Assembly: GCF_003058325.1 (NCBI RefSeq)
Contig: NZ_CP028843.1
Coordinates: 983,501 to 1,047,500, forward strand
DNA from: Methylobacterium currus
Lineage (GTDB): Bacteria; Pseudomonadota; Alphaproteobacteria; Rhizobiales; Beijerinckiaceae
Direction: 5' to 3'
Length of the DNA stretch: 64,000 nucleotides
Below are positions 36,226 to 45,519 of the stretch, piece by piece. Made by a program: the position numbers and the translations under genes. The notes below the pieces were generated by a model. The model was not told the DNA's origin and did no database searches. It saw nothing but the letters and a program-made list of their open reading frames with translations. How positions within the stretch are numbered: position 1 is the stretch's first letter; the number at the start of each line of letters is the position of its first letter.

Positions 36226-37065
36226 ATGACGACGAGGCAGGCGCCGCGCGGGGGCGGTTGGAAGGGCGGGCAGGGCCAGGGCAAGGGCGGGTTCGGCAGA
36301 GGCGGGCCCGGCAAGGGCGGCGGCGGTCGCCGGTTCGGGGGCGAGGAGCGGGAGGACCGCGAGGGGCTGACGGTGCTGTATGGCTGGCACCCGGTCTCCG
36401 AGGCCCTGCGCAACCCGAAGCGGGACATCCGCCGGCTGCTCGCCACCGAGAACGCGGCGTTGCGCCTCGCCGAAGAGGTGGGCGAGCTGCGCATCACCCC
36501 TGAGATCGTCAAGCCCGGCGCCATCACCGGGCTCCTCGGGCCGGACGCGGTGCATCAGGGGCTCTATCTCGAGGCGGAGCCCCTGGCCGGCCCGGCCTTC
36601 GACGCGCTGCCCGACGACGCGGTGCTGCTCGCCCTCGACCAGATCACCGATCCGCACAATGTCGGCGCCATCGTGCGCACGGCGGCGGCCTTCGGCGTCA
36701 CCGCCATCGTCACGACGGCGCGGCACTCGCCGACGGTCACCGGCGTGCTCGCCAAATCCGCCTCGGGCGGGCTCGAGCACGTGCCGTTCGTGGTGGTGCG
36801 CAACCTTGCCGAGGCCCTGATCGAGCTCGGCGAGCGCGGCTTCACCCGGGTCGGGCTCGATTCCGAGGCGCCCGAGACCCTCGACGCGGTAGGCCCGAAG
36901 GCGCCGCTGGTGGTGGTGCTCGGGGCCGAGGGCAAGGGCCTGCGCCAGCGCACCCGCGAGTGCTGCGACGTGATGGCCCGGATCCCGTTCCGCGGCGCGA
37001 TCCAGAGCCTCAACGTCTCGAACGCCGCCGCGATCACCCTCTACGCCCTGATGCCCCGCGCCTGA
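36226..37065 (+). CDS. rlmB: 23S rRNA 2'-O-ribose methyltransferase, RlmB-like (SpoU family)
   Basis: This 279-residue protein starts with a Gly/Arg/Lys-rich tail of about 45 residues, then the RNA-binding SpoU N-terminal domain (LYGWHPVSEALRNPKRDIRRLL). The SPOUT catalytic domain has motif 1 DPHNVGAIVRTAAAFG, motif 2 LVVVLGAEGKGL and motif 3 IPFRGAIQSLNVSNAAAI. Family members methylate G2251 of 23S rRNA. The Gly-rich tail is longer than in E. coli RlmB and may help RNA binding. The target nucleotide is inferred from family. Confidence 0.92.
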   Translation: MTTRQAPRGGGWKGGQGQGKGGFGRGGPGKGGGGRRFGGEEREDREGLTVLYGWHPVSEALRNPKRDIRRLLATENAALRLAEEVGELRITPEIVKPGAITGLLGPDAVHQGLYLEAEPLAGPAFDALPDDAVLLALDQITDPHNVGAIVRTAAAFGVTAIVTTARHSPTVTGVLAKSASGGLEHVPFVVVRNLAEALIELGERGFTRVGLDSEAPETLDAVGPKAPLVVVLGAEGKGLRQRTRECCDVMARIPFRGAIQSLNVSNAAAITLYALMPRA

Positions 37066-37092
37066 GGACACCCTCGGCGCGGAGCGGCGCCG

Positions 37093-38631
37093 TCAGCGCC
37101 AGAACGGGCGCACGTCGATCAGCGCCTCGTGCGCCTTGGCGGCCTCGGCGAGCAGATGCCCGGTGCGCGCCTCGGTGTCGGCGGTGGCCATGCCGGCCGC
37201 GAAGACCGCGCCCTCCGGCGCGCCCTTGGCGAGCTCGGCCGCCAGGGCGTGGGCGGTGGCGATGTCGTTGAGGTCGCCGAGGTGGTCCTGGAGGTCGGAA
37301 AGGGCCTCCACGAAAACCGCGTGACGCTTCACGGCCTTCTTGCCGTCGTAGAGGGCGGCGAAGAACTCCGCGCCGTAGCGCAGCTTCTTGGCGGCGATCC
37401 GCACCCGGTGGCGCGCCTCCGGGTCGAGTTCGGCGAGGTGGCGGCCGCGCTTCTTCACCTGGCGGCGGCGGCGCTCCAGCTCCTCGGTGGCGAAGGCCTT
37501 GGCCGGGCCGTCGCGCCGCGCCGCGTTCGGGTTGTCGGGGCCGAGCCAGGGGCCGGCCTCGATCCAGGCGACGAGGTCGAGGAGGACGTCGCGCCAATCC
37601 CGGCTCTCCAGCACCGCCCGCACCGCATCGTGCGCGACCGCGCGCTCGGTCTCGAGGTGCCGCTCCAGGATCAGGAGGCCGTTCTCGTCCGGGCGCCGCT
37701 CGCGCTCCCGCGGCAGCGTCTTGCCGAGATAGACGTCGAGGTTGCGCGCAACGCCGAAAGGCTCGATCTGGCGCTTCAGCTCGGCCTTGATCGCCGGCAC
37801 CCGCCGGTCCTCGATCACGCTGCCGAACAGCGAGAAGGCCGAGCGCAGGCGGCGCAAGGACACCCGCAGCTGGTGCAGGGCCTCGACGTCGCGGCGCGCG
37901 AGCAGCACGGTCTCGTTGAGGCGGGTCTGGCGCAGGCAGGCCAAAGCCACGGCCTGGAAGGCCTGGGCGGCCGTCATGTCCGGGTCGAGCGGCACCGGCT
38001 CGGCCTTCACGGCGCGGCCGAGGCGGCCCCCGATCAGGGCGTCGCCGCGCTCGAACTTGCTCAGCACGCCCAGCCGCAAGGGCACGTCGGCGCCGAGGGT
38101 GCGGGCAAGGTCGAACAGGGCCGAGGGCGCGCCGCCGGTCAGCTCGAACTCGATCTCGCTGATGGGAGAGACGCGGTCGTCCGGCCCCCAGACCCGGCCG
38201 CGATCGAGGGCGACCTCGATGCGGCTGCCGGACGGTCCGGTATCGGCGATGCGGCGCACGCTGCGGGTCACCGTGGAGGTATAGAGGGGGTTCAACTCCG
38301 TCGCGTCGTCGAGGATTGCTGCGACCGGCGTGCCGGCGAAGGAAGCGGGCTCAGGATTCGGGCCGGCGACGTCGCTCTCCCATTCCGGCCGGTCGAACAG
38401 GCCGACCCCGCCGCCGCCCCGGGCCTTCACGGTCTGGATGTGCCGGTCGCCGTCCTGGCGCACCCGCAGGGTGTAGCCGGCCTCGCGCAGGCGGCCGTCC
38501 GGCGTGTCGAAATAGGTCGAGGTCAGCTCGGTCTCGGTCCAGTCTCCGGCGAGCAGCGGATGCTCCCGCAGGCGCGCGATGTCGGAGGCTTCGACATCCA
38601 GCTTCAGCTCGGTCTCGCGCGGTTCGCTCAT
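37093..38631 (-). CDS. CYTH and CHAD domain-containing protein
   Basis: This is a 512-residue protein. The CYTH triphosphatase domain opens with the ExExK motif (ETELKLDV) and has further strands YFDTPDGRLREAGYTLRVRQDG. The C-terminal CHAD domain (about 225-510) is a helical bundle with conserved His such as EALHQLRVSLRRLRSAFSLFG and HRVRIAAKKLRYGAEFF. Such proteins act on or bind inorganic polyphosphate or triphosphate. ATG 38631 is chosen so that the protein begins at the CYTH motif. It is convergent with rlmB. Confidence 0.9.
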   Translation of the reverse strand: MSEPRETELKLDVEASDIARLREHPLLAGDWTETELTSTYFDTPDGRLREAGYTLRVRQDGDRHIQTVKARGGGGVGLFDRPEWESDVAGPNPEPASFAGTPVAAILDDATELNPLYTSTVTRSVRRIADTGPSGSRIEVALDRGRVWGPDDRVSPISEIEFELTGGAPSALFDLARTLGADVPLRLGVLSKFERGDALIGGRLGRAVKAEPVPLDPDMTAAQAFQAVALACLRQTRLNETVLLARRDVEALHQLRVSLRRLRSAFSLFGSVIEDRRVPAIKAELKRQIEPFGVARNLDVYLGKTLPRERERRPDENGLLILERHLETERAVAHDAVRAVLESRDWRDVLLDLVAWIEAGPWLGPDNPNAARRDGPAKAFATEELERRRRQVKKRGRHLAELDPEARHRVRIAAKKLRYGAEFFAALYDGKKAVKRHAVFVEALSDLQDHLGDLNDIATAHALAAELAKGAPEGAVFAAGMATADTEARTGHLLAEAAKAHEALIDVRPFWR

Positions 38632-38805
38632 CACGGCGGTCCTGATCTCCCGTTCGGCCGACCCCGTCGAGGGTGGCGCGACGGAAATCATGGACGAGGC
38701 CGAAAAGTTTCGCAAAGGCCGCCGGAAGCGGGCCGCGATCCCTGGGTCAGGCATGAGGCGCGCGTCGACGGGAGGCGCGCCTCGGCGCGCCCGCACGGGA
38801 GCGCC

Positions 38806-39339
38806 TCAGCGCGCCCGCAGGTGGGCGAGGAGCTTGGCGGCCCCCGCCTCCGGCGGCCCGTCGTTCATCACCACGAGGTCGGCGGTGACCGAGGCGGAGC
38901 GGGCGAGCCGCGCCCCGAGATCGCCGTCCTCGCGCCGGCCGCGGGCGGCGAGGCGGGCGGCCAGCACCTCGGGCGGTGCCGTCACCTCGACCACGGTGAC
39001 GGCGGGCAGGCGCCGGCGCGCCTCGCCGACGACCCGGCGCGAGACGTTGCAGACCACCACGTGCCCTTCGCGGGCGAGCGCCGCGCAAGAGCCCGGCAGG
39101 GCGTAGCCGAGGCCGTGCGCGCGCCAGGACAGGGTGAAGCGGCCCGCCGCCTCGCCCTCCGAAAAATCCTCCTCGCCGATCGGCTCGTTGTCCTCGTGCG
39201 CCGAGGGCGGACGGGTGACGAGGCGGCGCGGGAAGACGTAGCGGGGCTCGCCCGCCAGGGCCTCGCGGGCGAGCCGCAGGAGGGTGTCCTTGCCGGCCCC
39301 GCTCGGGCCGACGACGAGGACGAAGCCGCCGTCGCCCAT
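38806..39339 (-). CDS. phnN: Ribose 1,5-bisphosphokinase PhnN
   Basis: This 177-residue P-loop kinase has Walker A VVGPSGAGKDTLL. The segment RLVTRPPSAHEDNEPI is the guanylate-kinase-like PhnN motif. It makes PRPP from ribose 1,5-bisphosphate in the last steps of phosphonate breakdown. Its ATG overlaps the phnM stop by one base (TGATG), so it is the final gene of the phn operon. Length is normal. Confidence 0.92.
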   Translation of the reverse strand: MGDGGFVLVVGPSGAGKDTLLRLAREALAGEPRYVFPRRLVTRPPSAHEDNEPIGEEDFSEGEAAGRFTLSWRAHGLGYALPGSCAALAREGHVVVCNVSRRVVGEARRRLPAVTVVEVTAPPEVLAARLAARGRREDGDLGARLARSASVTADLVVMNDGPPEAGAAKLLAHLRAR

Positions 39340-40475
39340 CAGGCCACCCGCTTGCCCTGGCGCCAGACCTGGCGGACCACCGGCACGCCCTCGGCGAGGC
39401 GCACCCGCACGAGGTCGGCGCGCAGGTCGGGCCGAATCGCGCCGCGGTCGTCGAGGCCGGTGGCCCGGGCGGGGTTAGCGGTGACGGTCGCGATCGCCTC
39501 CGGCAGGGTGATGCTCCCGACCCGCTGCGGCAGGCTGAACGCCGCCATCATCAGGCTCGCCGGCACGTAGTCGGAGGAGAGCACGTCGAGCAGGCCTTCC
39601 CGGGCCAGGGCCTCGGCGGCGACGTTGCCGGAATGCGAGCCGCCGCGGATCAGGTTCGGCGCGCCCATCATCACGGTGATGCCGGCCGCGCGCGCGGCCT
39701 GCGCGGCTTGAAGCGTGGTCGGGAACTCGGCGAGCCGCACGCCCTCGCCCCTGGCGAGGTCGACGTCGGCGAGCGTGGTGTCGTCGTGGCTCGCGAGCGC
39801 GATGCCCTGCTGGCGGGCGAGCGCGACGAGAGCCGGGCGGTTGATCGCGTTGAAGGCCTCGCCGTCGCGGATCTTCATGGCGGTGTTGGCCTGGATCTCG
39901 ACGATCGAGCGGCCGCCGCGGGTGGCATAGGTATAGTACTTCTCGATGTCGCGGAACTGGCGCTGGCCCGGGGTGTGGTCCATCAGCGAGATCAGCCCGA
40001 CGGGGTAGCGCGCGGTGAAATCCTTGACCGTCTCGATCACGTCGGCCGAGGGGATCTCGCAGCGCAGATGCGTCAGGTGCTCGGCGCGAAAGAGGTCGGC
40101 GCCCTTGGCGGTCGCGATCGCTCCGGCGAGCTGCATCAGCTCGGGGCCGAGCCCGCTGCCGTCCGGATCGCTGCCGGCGCGCAGGGAATCGAACACCGTG
40201 GTGATGCCGGAGGCCGCGATCTGCGCGTCGTAGGCGAGCACGGCGCCGAGCGGGTGCCAGCGCACCTTGGGACGGGGCGCGTAGTGGCTCTCGAGGTGGT
40301 CGGTGTGCAGCTCGACGAGGCCCGGGATCAGGTGGTCGCCGTCGAGGTCGAGGCCGCGCTCGGGCGCACGGCCCTCGCCGATCTCGGCGATGCGGCCGCC
40401 GACCATGGCGAGCCAGCCGCGCTGCACCCGGTCGGGCAGCACCAGGGTGGCGTTCTCGAGGATCCGGTCTTGCAT
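39339..40475 (-). CDS. phnM: RPnTP hydrolase PhnM
   Basis: This 378-residue amidohydrolase removes pyrophosphate from ribose 1-methylphosphonate 5-triphosphate in the C-P lyase pathway. Metal-binding features are visible: PGLVELHTDHLESH (PhnM-specific HxD), HLRCEIP, SLMDHTPGQRQFRD, ALASHDDTT and, late, LSSDYVPASL. The ATG at 40475 is taken in preference to an upstream one because it starts at the conserved MQDRILENATLVL. It is 10 bases from phnL. Confidence 0.94.
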   Translation of the reverse strand: MQDRILENATLVLPDRVQRGWLAMVGGRIAEIGEGRAPERGLDLDGDHLIPGLVELHTDHLESHYAPRPKVRWHPLGAVLAYDAQIAASGITTVFDSLRAGSDPDGSGLGPELMQLAGAIATAKGADLFRAEHLTHLRCEIPSADVIETVKDFTARYPVGLISLMDHTPGQRQFRDIEKYYTYATRGGRSIVEIQANTAMKIRDGEAFNAINRPALVALARQQGIALASHDDTTLADVDLARGEGVRLAEFPTTLQAAQAARAAGITVMMGAPNLIRGGSHSGNVAAEALAREGLLDVLSSDYVPASLMMAAFSLPQRVGSITLPEAIATVTANPARATGLDDRGAIRPDLRADLVRVRLAEGVPVVRQVWRQGKRVA

Positions 40476-40485
40476 GGGAGAGCCC

Positions 40486-41190
40486 TCAGGCGGCACGGTT
40501 CTGGGCGAAGGCGGTGACGTCGACCACCCGGGTCGCCACCGCCTCGCGCACGTCGGTGTCGTGGAAGATGCCCAGCAGCGCGGCCCCGGCCGCCTGGCGG
40601 GCGCGGATCAGCTCCACCACCACGGCGCGGTTCTGCGCGTCGAGGGAGGCGGTGGGCTCGTCGAGGAGCAGGATCGGCCGCTCGGCGATCAGCCCGCGGG
40701 CGATGTTCACCCGCTGCTGCTCGCCGCCCGAGAAGGTCGCGGGCGGCAGGTCCCACAGGCGCTCAGGGAGATTGAGGCGGGACAGCAGCTCCTCGGCGCG
40801 GGCGAGGGCGAGTTCGGCCGGAAGACCGCCCTCGCGGCCGGCCGAGGCCACCACCTCGCGGGCGCCGACCCGCGGGATCACCCGCAGGAACTGCGACACG
40901 TAGGAGATGGTGCGGCGGCGCAAGGCCAGCACCTGCCGGGGCGAGGCCGCGGCGACGTCGATGCGGTCCTCCCCGTCCCGCACCCAGATCTGCCCGCGGT
41001 CGCAGCGGTAATTGCCGTAGGCCATCTTGAGGAGCGAGGACTTGCCCGCCCCCGAGGGCCCGCCGAGCACCACGCACTCGCCCGGGTGCACGGCGAGGTC
41101 GGCCCCGGCCATCACCGGCAGCTGCACGCCGCCGCGCAGGTGCAGGGTGAAGGTCTTGGCCACGTCGCGGAATTCGAGGGCGGGCATCAT
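40486..41190 (-). CDS. phnL: C-P lyase complex ABC-type subunit PhnL
   Basis: This 234-residue ATPase has Walker A GGPSGAGKSSLLKM, signature FSGGEQQRVNIARG and Walker B ILLLDEPTASLD. The segment YGNYRCDRGQIWV is PhnL-typical. With PhnK it binds the PhnGHIJ core and is needed for phosphonate use, although it is not a transporter subunit. The ATG overlaps the phnK stop. Confidence 0.94.
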   Translation of the reverse strand: MMPALEFRDVAKTFTLHLRGGVQLPVMAGADLAVHPGECVVLGGPSGAGKSSLLKMAYGNYRCDRGQIWVRDGEDRIDVAAASPRQVLALRRRTISYVSQFLRVIPRVGAREVVASAGREGGLPAELALARAEELLSRLNLPERLWDLPPATFSGGEQQRVNIARGLIAERPILLLDEPTASLDAQNRAVVVELIRARQAAGAALLGIFHDTDVREAVATRVVDVTAFAQNRAA

Positions 41191-41960
41191 GCGGCGAGCA
41201 CCGAGGAGACGAGGAGCTGGGTGTAGGGCTCACGGGGATCGTCGAGCACCTGGTCGGTGAGGCCGGTCTCGATCACCCGGCCGGCCCGCATCACCATCAC
41301 CCGGTGCGACAGGAGCCGGGCCACCGCGAGGTCGTGGGTGACGATGATGACGGCGAGGCCGAGCTCGGCGACGAGGCCGCGGATCAGGTCGAGGAGGCGC
41401 GCCTGGACCGAGACGTCGAGCCCCGAGGTCGGCTCGTCCATCAGCACTAGGCGCGGGCCGGTGACGAGGTTGCGGGCGATCTGGAGCCGCTGGCGCATGC
41501 CGCCGGAGAACCGCGTCGGGGGGTCGTCGACCCGGTCGGCGGCGATCTCGACCTTGGCCAGCCAGTCGAGGGCGGTGCCGCGGATGGTGCCGTAGTGGCG
41601 GGCGCCGGCTCCCATCAGCCGCTCGCCGACATTGCCGCCGGCCGAGACCGCCATGCGCAGGCCCTGTCGGGCGTCCTGGCGCACGAAGCCCCAGTCGGTG
41701 CGCATCAGGGCCCGGCGCTCGGCGTCCGAGAGATGGCCGAGGTCGCGCAATGCCCCGTCGCGCATCCGGTAGGAGACGCTGCCGGAATCGGGCTGGAGCT
41801 CGGTGGCGATGAGCGAGAGAAGCGTCGACTTGCCGGACCCGGATTCGCCGACGATCGCCAGCACCTCGCCGGGATCGAGATCGAAGGACACTTCGGCGCA
41901 GCCGAGGCGGGCGCCGTAATGCTTGGTCAGGCCGCGGGCCTGGAGCAGGGCGTCGCTCAT
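41187..41960 (-). CDS. phnK: C-P lyase complex ABC-type subunit PhnK
   Basis: This 257-residue ATPase resembles oligopeptide-transporter ATPases. It has Walker A GESGSGKSTLL, signature FSGGMRQRLQIARN and Walker B LVLMDEPTSGLDVSVQ. PhnK-specific segments include RTDWGFVRQDARQGLRM. In E. coli it docks on PhnJ. It overlaps the GNAT gene upstream by 4 bases and phnL downstream by 4. Confidence 0.94.
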   Translation of the reverse strand: MSDALLQARGLTKHYGARLGCAEVSFDLDPGEVLAIVGESGSGKSTLLSLIATELQPDSGSVSYRMRDGALRDLGHLSDAERRALMRTDWGFVRQDARQGLRMAVSAGGNVGERLMGAGARHYGTIRGTALDWLAKVEIAADRVDDPPTRFSGGMRQRLQIARNLVTGPRLVLMDEPTSGLDVSVQARLLDLIRGLVAELGLAVIIVTHDLAVARLLSHRVMVMRAGRVIETGLTDQVLDDPREPYTQLLVSSVLAA

Positions 41961-42442
41961 GCGGTCTCCTCCGTGTCGCCGGTGAAGGGGGGATCCAGGC
42001 GGAAGCTGTAGCCGTAGGCCTCGAAGCCGAGGCTCTCGTAGAAGCGGTGCGCGGGCTTGGCGTCGACGTTCGAGGACAGGGCGAGCTTGTAGCAGCCCTT
42101 CCCGGCCGCGAGCCGGCCGGCCTCCCGCATCATCCGCCGGCCGAGGCCGGTGCCGCGCTGGGCTTCTGCCACCACCACGCTCTCGACGAGGGCGGAGGGC
42201 GTGCCCCAATGGGCGATGTTGTCGAGGATCACGAGGCAGAAGGTGCCGACGATGCGCCCCTCGATCTCCGCCACGTAGAGCCCGTAATCGGGATAGGCGT
42301 CGAGGCGCGCGAGCAGAGCCTCGGCTTGTGGCAAGGTCGCGACCCGGGCGTTGTTCAGCTCGGCGTAGAGGCCGAGCACGGCCGGCAGGTCGGGCGTGCC
42401 GGCGCGGCGGATGACGGCCTCAGCCATTGCGGGGTCGGCCAT
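41957..42442 (-). CDS. GNAT acetyltransferase embedded in the phn operon
   Basis: This 161-residue protein has the GNAT acetyl-CoA loop RGTGLGRRMM and the C-terminal AHRFYESLGFEAYGYSFR. The start at 42442 is favoured by GAGGAG just upstream and overlaps the end of phnJ by 23 bases. The place between phnJ and phnK suggests a role like PhnO, which acetylates aminoalkylphosphonates, but it is not closely recognisable as PhnO. The substrate is therefore inferred. Confidence 0.85.
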   Translation of the reverse strand: MADPAMAEAVIRRAGTPDLPAVLGLYAELNNARVATLPQAEALLARLDAYPDYGLYVAEIEGRIVGTFCLVILDNIAHWGTPSALVESVVVAEAQRGTGLGRRMMREAGRLAAGKGCYKLALSSNVDAKPAHRFYESLGFEAYGYSFRLDPPFTGDTEETA

Positions 42443-43322
42443 GCGCCGTCTCCTCGACCCCGCCGGTCCCGACATGCCCTTGAGCCCGCCGCTCCTCGCA
42501 ATGGTCGGTGTCGGAGCAGACGAACATCCGCCCGCCGGCATCGTCGAGCAGCACCTCGTCGAGATAGACGCCCTCGGCGCCGCAGAGCGCACACGGCCTG
42601 TCGAAGCTCTGGACCATGAACGGATGGTCCTCGAAATCGAGGCTCCGGACCCGCGTGTGCGGCGGCACGGCATAGATCCGCTTCTCGCGCCCCGCGCCGA
42701 ACAATTGGAGCGCCGGGCAATCGTCCATCTTCGGGTTGTCGAATTTCGGGGTCGGCGAGGGGTCCATGACGTAGCGGCCCGCCACCTCGACCGGGTAGGC
42801 GTAGGTGGTGGCGATGTGGCCGTGGCGGGCGATGTCCTCGTAGAGCTTGACATGCATCAGCCCGTACTCGGACAGGGCATGAAGCTGGCGCGTCTCGGTC
42901 TCCCGCGGCTCCAGGAAGCGCAGCGGCTCGGGGATCGGCACCTGGTAGACCAGCACCTGGCCGTCATGCAGCGGCGCCTCCGGGATGCGGTGGCGGGTCT
43001 GGATCACGGTCGCGTCGCGCGTGCGGGTGGTGACCGCGACCCCCGCCGTGCGGGCGAAGAAGGCGCGGATCGAGACCGCGTTGGTGGTGTCGTCCGAGCC
43101 CTGGTCGATGACCTTGAGCACGTCGCTCCGCCCGAGGATCGCGGCGGTGACCTGCACGCCGCCGGTGCCCCAGCCATAGGGCATCGGCATCTCGCGGGAG
43201 GCGAAGGGCACCTGGTAGCCGGGGATCGCGATGGCCTTGAGGATCGCCCGGCGGATCATCCGCTTGGTGCCCTCGTCGAGATAGGCGAAGTTGTAGCCGG
43301 TCTCAGGCGTGGCGGCGCTCAT
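42420..43322 (-). CDS. phnJ: Carbon-phosphorus lyase catalytic subunit PhnJ
   Basis: This 300-residue radical SAM enzyme cleaves the C-P bond. The four cluster-linked Cys are present near residues 240-275 (RPCALCGAEG and FVCSDTDHC), with the PhnJ spacing. The N-terminal YNFAYLDEGTKRMIRRAILKAIAIPGYQVPF block is a clear PhnJ signature. It overlaps phnI by 4 bases. A short extra C-terminal tail follows the last Cys and overlaps the GNAT gene. Confidence 0.96.
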   Translation of the reverse strand: MSAATPETGYNFAYLDEGTKRMIRRAILKAIAIPGYQVPFASREMPMPYGWGTGGVQVTAAILGRSDVLKVIDQGSDDTTNAVSIRAFFARTAGVAVTTRTRDATVIQTRHRIPEAPLHDGQVLVYQVPIPEPLRFLEPRETETRQLHALSEYGLMHVKLYEDIARHGHIATTYAYPVEVAGRYVMDPSPTPKFDNPKMDDCPALQLFGAGREKRIYAVPPHTRVRSLDFEDHPFMVQSFDRPCALCGAEGVYLDEVLLDDAGGRMFVCSDTDHCEERRAQGHVGTGGVEETAHGRPRNG

Positions 43323-44431
43323 TCCGCGGCCTCCTTCATCTCGGTCTCAGGCGTCGCGTGCCGGGCGGCGTGCTCGGCGCGCAGGCGCCGCACCAGCTCC
43401 AGCTCGGCCTGGAAATCGACGTAGTGCGGCAGTTTCAGGTGCTCGACGAAGCCGGTGGCCTGGAGCGCGTCGCAATGGGCGAGCACGAATTCCTGGTCCT
43501 GCGCCGGGGCGCCGACCGGCTCGCCGAGTTCCTCCGCACGCAAGGCGCGGTCGACGAGGGCCATCGCCATCGCCTTGCGCTCGCTCTGGCCGAAGGCGAG
43601 GCCGTAGCCGCGGGTGAACTGGGGCGGCACCTCGGCGTTGCCGTGGAACTGGTTGACCATCTGGCACTCGGTGAGGGCGATCTCGCCGAGGGGGACGGCA
43701 AAGCCCAGCTCCTCCGGGACGAACTCGACCGCCACCGTGCCGACCCGGATCTCGCCGACGAAGGGGTGGGTGCGGCCGTAGCCGCGCTGCGTCGAGTAGC
43801 CGAGCGCCAGGACGAAGCCCTCGTCGCCGCGCGCCAGCGCTTGCAGCCGCAAGGCCCGGTCGGCCGGGAAGTCGAGCGGTTCGCGGGTGAGGTCGCCGGG
43901 CGGGGTGCCGTCGTCGGGGGCGGAGGGCTCGATCAGGCCGTCATGGCCCAACAGATCGGTGACCCGTGGGGCGTGGGCGGCATCCGCCAGCGGCTCGGCC
44001 TCTCCGGCCGGAGGCGCTTCGCCCTCGGCGGCGAGCGCGAAGTCGATCAGCCGGTGGGTGTAGTCGAAGGTGGGGCCGAGCACCTGGCCGCCGGGCAGGT
44101 CCTTGTAGGTGGCGGAGATCCGCCGGCGTAAGGTCATGGCGCCGGTCTCGACCGGCTCGGAGGCGCCGAAGCGGGGGAGGGTGGTGCGGTAGGCCCGCAC
44201 CAGGAACACCGCCTCGATGAGGTCGCCGCGGGCCTGCTTGAGGGCGAGGGCGGCGAGGTCGGGATCGTGCAGCGAGCCCTCGGTCATCACCCGGTCGACC
44301 AGCAAGGCCATCTGTTCGCGGATCTGCGCCACCGAGAGCTCGGGCACGCTCGTGTCGCCCCGGCGGGTCTCGGCGAGCAGCCGGTGCGCATTGGCGATGG
44401 CGGCCTCGCCGCCCTTCACGGCCACGTACAT
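43319..44431 (-). CDS. phnI: C-P lyase complex subunit PhnI
   Basis: This 370-residue core subunit starts MYVAVKGGEAAIANAHRLL, the standard PhnI start. Later motifs GYSTQRGYGRTHPFVGEIR and ECQMVNQFHGNAEVPPQFTRGYGLAFGQSERKAMAMALVDRAL are diagnostic. PhnI carries the nucleosidase activity that joins phosphonate to ribose. It lies 4 bases after phnH and overlaps phnJ. Confidence 0.96.
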   Translation of the reverse strand: MYVAVKGGEAAIANAHRLLAETRRGDTSVPELSVAQIREQMALLVDRVMTEGSLHDPDLAALALKQARGDLIEAVFLVRAYRTTLPRFGASEPVETGAMTLRRRISATYKDLPGGQVLGPTFDYTHRLIDFALAAEGEAPPAGEAEPLADAAHAPRVTDLLGHDGLIEPSAPDDGTPPGDLTREPLDFPADRALRLQALARGDEGFVLALGYSTQRGYGRTHPFVGEIRVGTVAVEFVPEELGFAVPLGEIALTECQMVNQFHGNAEVPPQFTRGYGLAFGQSERKAMAMALVDRALRAEELGEPVGAPAQDQEFVLAHCDALQATGFVEHLKLPHYVDFQAELELVRRLRAEHAARHATPETEMKEAAE

Positions 44432-44435
44432 GGCG

Positions 44436-45023
44436 CTAGCCTCCGGTGACGCGGGTGGAGCGCGGCAGGGCCGCGAGGCGGCCGGCTGCTGCGAGGATCA
44501 GATCGATCCCCTGCGGGAAGCCCGCATGGTTGCGGGCGAGCCGGTCGAGCATGTCCGCCGGCAGCGGCGCGGCGGCGAGGCGGGCGCTGCCCCGGATGCC
44601 CGGTCCGTCGAGGCGCCAGCCCGCGCGGTCCGAGAGGTCGGAGACCGCCAGCACCAGGGTCGCCGAACGGTCCGGATAGGCCGGCGTTCCTTGCGCGAAC
44701 ATGCCGAATTCCGGGCAGGCGGCGGGGTCTGAGACCAGCGCGAAGGCCGCTTCCGCCGGATTTTCGGTGATGCGCGCGCCGGTGTGGAAGCGGAGAAAAC
44801 CCGCCACGGCCGGGCTCCGCGCGAGGGCCGCATCGAGCCAGAGCGGCGCGTCGCCGTCGGCCAGCGCCAGCGCGACCGCGGCGAGTTCGGGGTCGAGCGG
44901 CGCCGGGGGATCCAGGTCCGTCGCGAGAGGCTGGATCGTGCCGGGACGCGCCAGCGCATCCATCACGGCGCGGAAGACGCCCTGGGCGTCGTGGACGGGA
45001 TCGGCAAAGCCGCGAGCGAGCAT
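44436..45023 (-). CDS. phnH: C-P lyase complex subunit PhnH
   Basis: This 195-residue subunit opens with GFADPVHDAQGVFRAVMDALARPG, the usual PhnH N-terminus, followed by ALADGDAPLWLD and FRFHTGARI-like sequence (LRFHTGARIT). PhnH is a structural member of the GHIJ core. Its ATG overlaps the phnG stop by one base. Confidence 0.95.
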   Translation of the reverse strand: MLARGFADPVHDAQGVFRAVMDALARPGTIQPLATDLDPPAPLDPELAAVALALADGDAPLWLDAALARSPAVAGFLRFHTGARITENPAEAAFALVSDPAACPEFGMFAQGTPAYPDRSATLVLAVSDLSDRAGWRLDGPGIRGSARLAAAPLPADMLDRLARNHAGFPQGIDLILAAAGRLAALPRSTRVTGG

Positions 45024-45496
45024 CAGTCTTCTCCCCGGGCCATGGTGAAGAAGTTCACCCGCGTCGCCGCGATCCGGCGGGCCTCGGCCGCGCGCTCATG
45101 CCTGCGGCGGATTGCGACGGGGGCGAGTACGGCCTCGACCGCCTCGCGCCGTTCCGGCCGCTGCCACAGGGCGTCGAGGGTCGCGGCGAGCCGCGCCTTC
45201 GCCCGGTCGCGGCCGAGATGATAGGCAAAGCCGGTCTCGCCGCCGCTCAAGCGCACCGCCGCCCGGGTCACCGTCGCCTCGCCGAGGTTGAATGGCTGTC
45301 CGTCGCCGCCGATGCGGCCGCGGGTCATCACCAGGCCGGTCTCCGGCGGGCGCAGGTCCTCGGGCTCGTCGACGGCACCGAGCGCCGCCAGGGCGTCGCG
45401 CAGCTCCTCCGCGCGGGCCTCGCCGCAGAGCGCCATCACGGCGCGGCGGGCGGCGGGATCGGGCGATTCGCTCAAGGGTGGGGTATGGTCCGGCAT
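45023..45496 (-). CDS. phnG: C-P lyase complex subunit PhnG
   Basis: This 157-residue first gene of the operon has the PhnG motif PETGLVMTRGRIGGDGQPFNLGEATVTRAAVRL and the later GRDRAKARLAATLDAL. The ATG at 45496 lies 24 bases from the palindromic operator. Together with PhnHIJ it forms the core that loads phosphonate onto ATP ribose. Confidence 0.95.
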   Translation of the reverse strand: MPDHTPPLSESPDPAARRAVMALCGEARAEELRDALAALGAVDEPEDLRPPETGLVMTRGRIGGDGQPFNLGEATVTRAAVRLSGGETGFAYHLGRDRAKARLAATLDALWQRPERREAVEAVLAPVAIRRRHERAAEARRIAATRVNFFTMARGED

Positions 45497-45519
45497 CGGG
45501 ATTGCCTGCTGGCCTCCGT

